From positions 1 to 11,866 of the forward strand of contig FLMG01003863.1 of assembly GCA_900088475.1 (NCBI GenBank): DNA of 11,866 nucleotides, given 5' to 3'. This document shows, piece by piece, positions 9,201 through 11,866 of the stretch (position 1 is its first letter; each line of letters starts with the position of its first letter). The DNA is from Hyphochytrium catenoides. Taxonomy: Eukaryota; Sar; Hyphochytriomycetes; Hyphochytriales; Hyphochytriaceae. The notes beneath the pieces were generated by a model. The model searched no databases. It was not told the DNA's origin and worked only from the letters and a program-made list of their open reading frames with translations. The translations under genes were made by a program, and so were the position numbers.

Positions 9201-9480
9201 AGGGTTCCCATAGCTTTGCCTCTACTTTCATCACTTTGGCTGCCTCCAGTACTCCTCTGGACACTTCGTACCAGTGAGAGCTGACATTAGAAGAGAGGTA
9301 GACCGGTGAGAGAAAGTGGACGGAGAGGCCTGAACGAGAGAGACACGCCTTCCCGCATTCTATGTCAGAACCATTCGACTCGCCGATTGTAGAGAGCGCC
9401 AGGAGGAGATAGCAGAGAGAGAGGACGAGAGCCGTTTTGTGGCCTCTCTCTCTCTCTTGCTCCCTCCTCCAGGGCTTCAT
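6204..9480 (-). CDS. Receptor-like membrane protein: two sugar-binding (PBP type I) domains, LNR/Notch repeat, one TM helix
   Basis: The exons are 9480-7098 and 6754-6204, giving 977 residues with a phase-1 junction. Residues 16-36 form a signal peptide (TALVLSLCYLLLALST). The first Peripla_BP-like domain spans about 52-365 and carries GVNDTEVGYSAG, a CRGYGRGL element and QPYLQGYLSV. The second spans about 380-685 and is better conserved: VTHGYPTNDFW, MVSINSGYE, HVGQNEYQAG, IHELGNTALDQRCQGY, FAVDQQGHMQGW and STGPEF. A cysteine-rich LNR module at about 720-752 has GDGWCDEVNNNAACGYDGG followed by DCC, with further cysteines up to CTDP. The TM helix is at 812-830 (LLPIYVFIAIVITVLFFII). The tail is acidic and Ser-rich. 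All ten N-glycosylation sequons lie before the helix. Family knowledge says such domains bind sugars or small solutes in bacterial ABC transporters; here I infer surface sensing of a ligand. ATG 9480 is preferred (gaccATGa) over the one at 9603, which lies in a CT repeat. Confidence 0.88.
6507..6602 (-). other. Possible optional intron inside the receptor tail (96 nt, phase 0, no stop)
   Basis: On the minus strand a perfect donor gagagg|gtgagt (6602) and an acceptor gtcaatcag| (6507) bound 32 codons. The stretch is a multiple of three, starts and ends at codon boundaries and has no stop codon, so both retained and spliced forms are readable. Retained, it encodes the hydrophobic segment LKLLFVLSQLLTFLNF just inside the membrane helix. 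I keep it as coding by default. Confidence 0.35.
6755..7097 (-). other. Intron 1 of the receptor gene (343 nt, phase 1), containing a GA/CT microsatellite
   Basis: On the minus strand the donor is gaga|gtgagt at 7097 and the acceptor is aatgacag| at 6755. A strong branch-like tgctaataac lies at 6777-6786, about 25 nt before the acceptor. Codon A|AC gives Asn795. Read-through stops at 6922 after a CT-rich tail. Splicing adds the transmembrane helix to the extracellular part, which argues against the two exons being separate genes. Confidence 0.85.
6801..6821. repeat. (GA)n microsatellite in the receptor intron
   Basis: Ten and a half uninterrupted GA units, with further GA-rich sequence to about 6920. 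On the transcribed minus strand it is a CT run about 50 nt upstream of the 3' splice site. Confidence 0.9.
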
Positions 9481-9506
9481 GGTCCCCCGTAGGGCAAGGA
9501 CAGCTT

Positions 9507-9542
9507 TCAGACTAAGCTGTGGTGACACCGCCACGGAGCCAT
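9507..9542 (-). other. Possible 11-codon upstream ORF before the receptor gene
   Basis: On the minus strand ATG at 9542-9540 (tcATGg) opens MAPWRCHHSLV and stops with TGA at 9509-9507. This is 26 nt before the receptor ATG and in a different frame. It matters only if transcription starts upstream of 9542, which is unknown. Confidence 0.3.
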
Positions 9543-9640
9543 GAAGAGAGAGAGAGAGAGACAGAGGGAGAATCGATAGATAGAGAGAGAGAGAGAAAGA
9601 CAACGAGAGAGGTGGCGCGACGGAAGGGTTTGTGGGGAAA
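9541..9640. repeat. GA-rich block at the 5' end of the receptor gene
   Basis: It contains (GA)n runs at 9545-9561 and about 9582-9596. On the receptor's coding strand this is a CT-rich leader or promoter. It creates an artificial in-frame N-terminal extension (MSFSLSLYLS) that mimics a signal peptide. Confidence 0.8.
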
Positions 9641-10210
9641 GACTGCTCCTAACAGCCCGACGTCTCCCTTTTCTCTTCAGAGCTCACAAATATTATCTTT
9701 GCTCTACCGGCCTCTCCAGCAAGGAGAACGAGAAAGAAAGTAGCGGTAAAACTCTTCCGCCCTCATCTGAGCTTGGGCATACAGAGATCGCTAGAGAGAA
9801 CTGAAGGAGAAGACAGTTGGAGATAGCGGCGAGGAAGGAGATTTCCTCTTTCCTCTCATTCCATCGTGATTTCCCCCTTTGCTTGCTCAAAGAAATGGCT
9901 CGGATGACGGCAAGCCCTGCTATCTAGGGTTCACCTTCCAACGGTCTGTGATGCGCGGAAGGGGAAAAGAGCGAAAGAGAGAAAGAGAGAGAGGAAAATC
10001 AGAGGAAGGACAAAGAGAGGGAAACGGGAGCGTTCACAGAGGTTGGCAAGAGAGAGTTAAAGAGATAAGGAAGTCAGTCAATTGTAGAGACTCTGCCTGC
10101 TGCATGTGGGGCTGGTGCCGTCACTAGCTGATGAGAGACGCTATGATGAGATGACCAGGAAAGAAAAAGAAGCTCTCTACTTTTTTGCTTTTTGGAGACG
10201 GGCGCCGGTC

Positions 10211-10347
10211 CTCGCTCTACCCTCTTTCTCCTCTCACACGCTTTCCTCTCTCTTCTCTCTCTTTGTCTCTCTCTTGCTTGTGCTCGATATTCCCTCTCTC
10301 CTTGTCTCTCTTTCTCTCTCTCTCTCTCTTTTGCTCTTTTTCTCTTT
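10211..10347. repeat. Pyrimidine-rich block with (TC)n
   Basis: Mostly C and T on the plus strand, with a (TC)n run at about 10313-10329. It is followed within about 50 bp by a purine-rich block, so the two could pair imperfectly. Confidence 0.8.
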
Positions 10348-10646
10348 TGAAGGAGTTGAGGGGGAAAGTTCGACGAGGTCCTGCCAACACCATTCCTCAA
10401 GAAAGAAAACAAAGGTCAATAGAGTTCGTAGAGAAGGGATAAGAAACAGAGATGAGAGAGACAGTGGTGAGAGAAAGAGTGGGTGGAAGAGAGAGACAGA
10501 GAGAGAGAGAGAGAAAACAGGAGCTACCAAGATAAGAGAGAGCAAGAGGGGGTAAAGAAGAGATAATGTAGGGCATGTACAGGTAACTTTTGATACAGGA
10601 AGAGGGAGAAGAGTGTAAAGCCAGAGAGGGAGAGAGAAAGAGAGAA

Positions 10647-10650
<4 letters not shown>

Positions 10651-10689
<39 letters not shown>
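10651..10689. repeat. (AG)n microsatellite, longest in the window
   Basis: About 19 uninterrupted AG units, embedded in a purine-rich block of roughly 290 bp. Confidence 0.95.
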
Positions 10690-10690
<1 letters not shown>

Positions 10691-11480
10691 CGGGGGTCTG
10701 AAGGTGAGTCTAAGAGGGCGGAGACAGGGCGGCAGCAGGGCTGAAGGCCAAACCTTGGCGAGACAGAGCAATAGTGTAGATACACCAAAGGAAACTTTGC
10801 AACTTCATAAACGAAACTAACAGTCCAATATTTTCGCTGTATATAACACAGGAATATGCATTTTTTAAGCTCGTTCATCATATATTTCCGTAAAGCTTTC
10901 ACGTGTGGGTGATGGAGCAATTGAGGCGGGCGTATCTTCTCTGAGAAAAGCAGGACAGCTGCTACGCAGGACAGGGCGAGTATCTCAGGGCTAGATGCAA
11001 TAATCTTTGAACCACAGTTTTATTCCTCCTTACACCTCGTTATATAAGATTCTTTGTACGGCCCTTTTAGATGTCATGAAAAAGAGGTATACGTAAGGCC
11101 TAAGGGTCGGCTAAGCTTTGGAATTAGCTGGACAATGGTAGGCACTATAGGAACCTTCGAGTCTTGCTAAAAAGCGGACTATTATTAGATTGCTACGAAT
11201 GGGGACCTTTGAAGTGGAATCAGAAAGGCGGTTTATGATTGAGTAGTACTAATTTGTTGGGGGTCGCGCTTCAGACATGCGGTCCTGTTTGTCTCTAAAT
11301 ATAAAGGGCAGACGAGGATGGAAGACCAAAAATCCAGAAAGAGAGCGAGTGTGGAAGAGAGAGGAAACGCCGTGAAGAACTAGAGAAAAAAGAAAGAGAA
11401 AGAGCGAGGGAAAGAGAAAGAGAGAGGGAGAAAGGGAGTGCAGAGAGAGAGGAAGAGCGTAAAGAGATAGCTTTGTAGGA

Positions 11481-11503
11481 AAGAGAGAGAGAGAGAGAGA
11501 GAG
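11481..11503. repeat. (AG)n microsatellite
   Basis: About 11 AG units closing the purine-rich block at 11311-11505. Confidence 0.9.
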
Positions 11504-11825
11504 CACCATAGGACTGCAAGCAGTGCTTTCCTACCTTCCTCTTTGTGTAGCTCTGGGTAACTTGAAGCTTGCGTTTCCGTCCACTAGCCCTCTCGTCACT
11601 TCCCGTCACCATTCCTTTCTTCTTTCTTCCTTCTTCCTTTCTTCTACTCTCTCCCCTCCGTTTTATCACCTTTTGCCCTCCTCAAAAAAAGGACGATCGT
11701 TTTTTGTCGCCTTCTGTCTATTTGCTGGGCGGTCTGTTTTTTGCTTTCTTTCTCCTCTCTCTCTTTCTTCTCTGCACAAGTTATTGAACATGTACTTTTA
11801 TCTTATTTCGCTGAGCGTAAGCGAA

Positions 11826-11866
11826 GCGTCTAGTGGATAGAGCATGAGCCCTCCCAATAAATCATC
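11826..11866 (+). other. tRNA-like / SINE-head-like motif cut by the window end
   Basis: gtctagtggatagagcatga resembles the D-arm and A-box part of a tRNA or tRNA-derived SINE. The preceding bases lack the usual T8, the D-stem has a mismatch and wobble pairs, and the anticodon stem does not close before the window ends. I therefore do not call a tRNA gene. Confidence 0.15.

Larger units (their letters stand above)
9641..11866. other. 2.2-kb stretch with no supported gene: purine/pyrimidine blocks and A/T-rich spacer
   Basis: Purine-rich blocks on the plus strand lie at about 9957-10030, 10400-10690 and 11311-11505. Pyrimidine-rich blocks lie at about 10211-10347 and 11590-11790. Open frames here are low-complexity (SLSLSL, REREKE) and change meaning on both strands, as expected of simple sequence. 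The interval 10780-11290 is A/T-richer, with CACGTG at 10900-10905 and a TTATATAAG box near 11041, and has no coding signal I can support. The region could be the receptor promoter plus intergenic DNA. Confidence 0.6.

Noticed and set aside
9481-9603. N-terminal extension of the receptor from ATG 9603
   Set aside because: It comes from a CT microsatellite, and a normal signal peptide follows the ATG at 9480.
10106-10920. Long frames rich in SLSL or RERE on both strands
   Set aside because: They are low-complexity translations of purine/pyrimidine blocks.

Overview
The window is nuclear DNA of a eukaryote, most likely a single-celled or algal protist. Two genes contain GT-AG introns whose phases match at every junction. 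One protein has a signal peptide, ten N-glycosylation sequons and a Lin-12/Notch repeat. The flanks are full of GA/CT microsatellites. The domain mix and compact introns would fit a stramenopile or similar alga, but the sequence alone does not fix the lineage.

Layout. (1) Positions 1-517, minus strand: the 5' part of an unrecognised coiled-coil protein gene that runs off the left edge. Its tandem repeat encodes two-heptad units, and the frame is broken in two places. (2) Positions 518-1446: a region between two divergent genes, with a CAG/CTG tract, TATA-like boxes and a perfect 10-bp inverted repeat. (3) Positions 1447-5054, plus strand: a five-exon gene (942 residues) that fuses a degenerate FAD-oxidoreductase-like domain (COG2907 type, the partner of cyclopropane synthases) to a class I SAM-dependent methyltransferase. 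(4) Positions 5055-6203: a convergent 3' intergenic region with a candidate poly(A) signal for the minus-strand gene. (5) Positions 6204-9480, minus strand: a two-exon gene (977 residues) for a cell-surface receptor-like protein. Its order is signal peptide, two tandem bacterial-type sugar-binding (periplasmic-binding-protein) domains, LNR/Notch module, transmembrane helix and acidic cytoplasmic tail. (6) Positions 9481-11866: no convincing gene. The stretch alternates between long purine-rich and pyrimidine-rich blocks and ends in a short tRNA-like or SINE-like motif cut by the window edge.

The genes do not form an operon or an obvious pathway. The two most interesting objects are the methyltransferase with an apparently disabled flavin domain and the Notch-repeat receptor built on duplicated bacterial sugar-binding domains.
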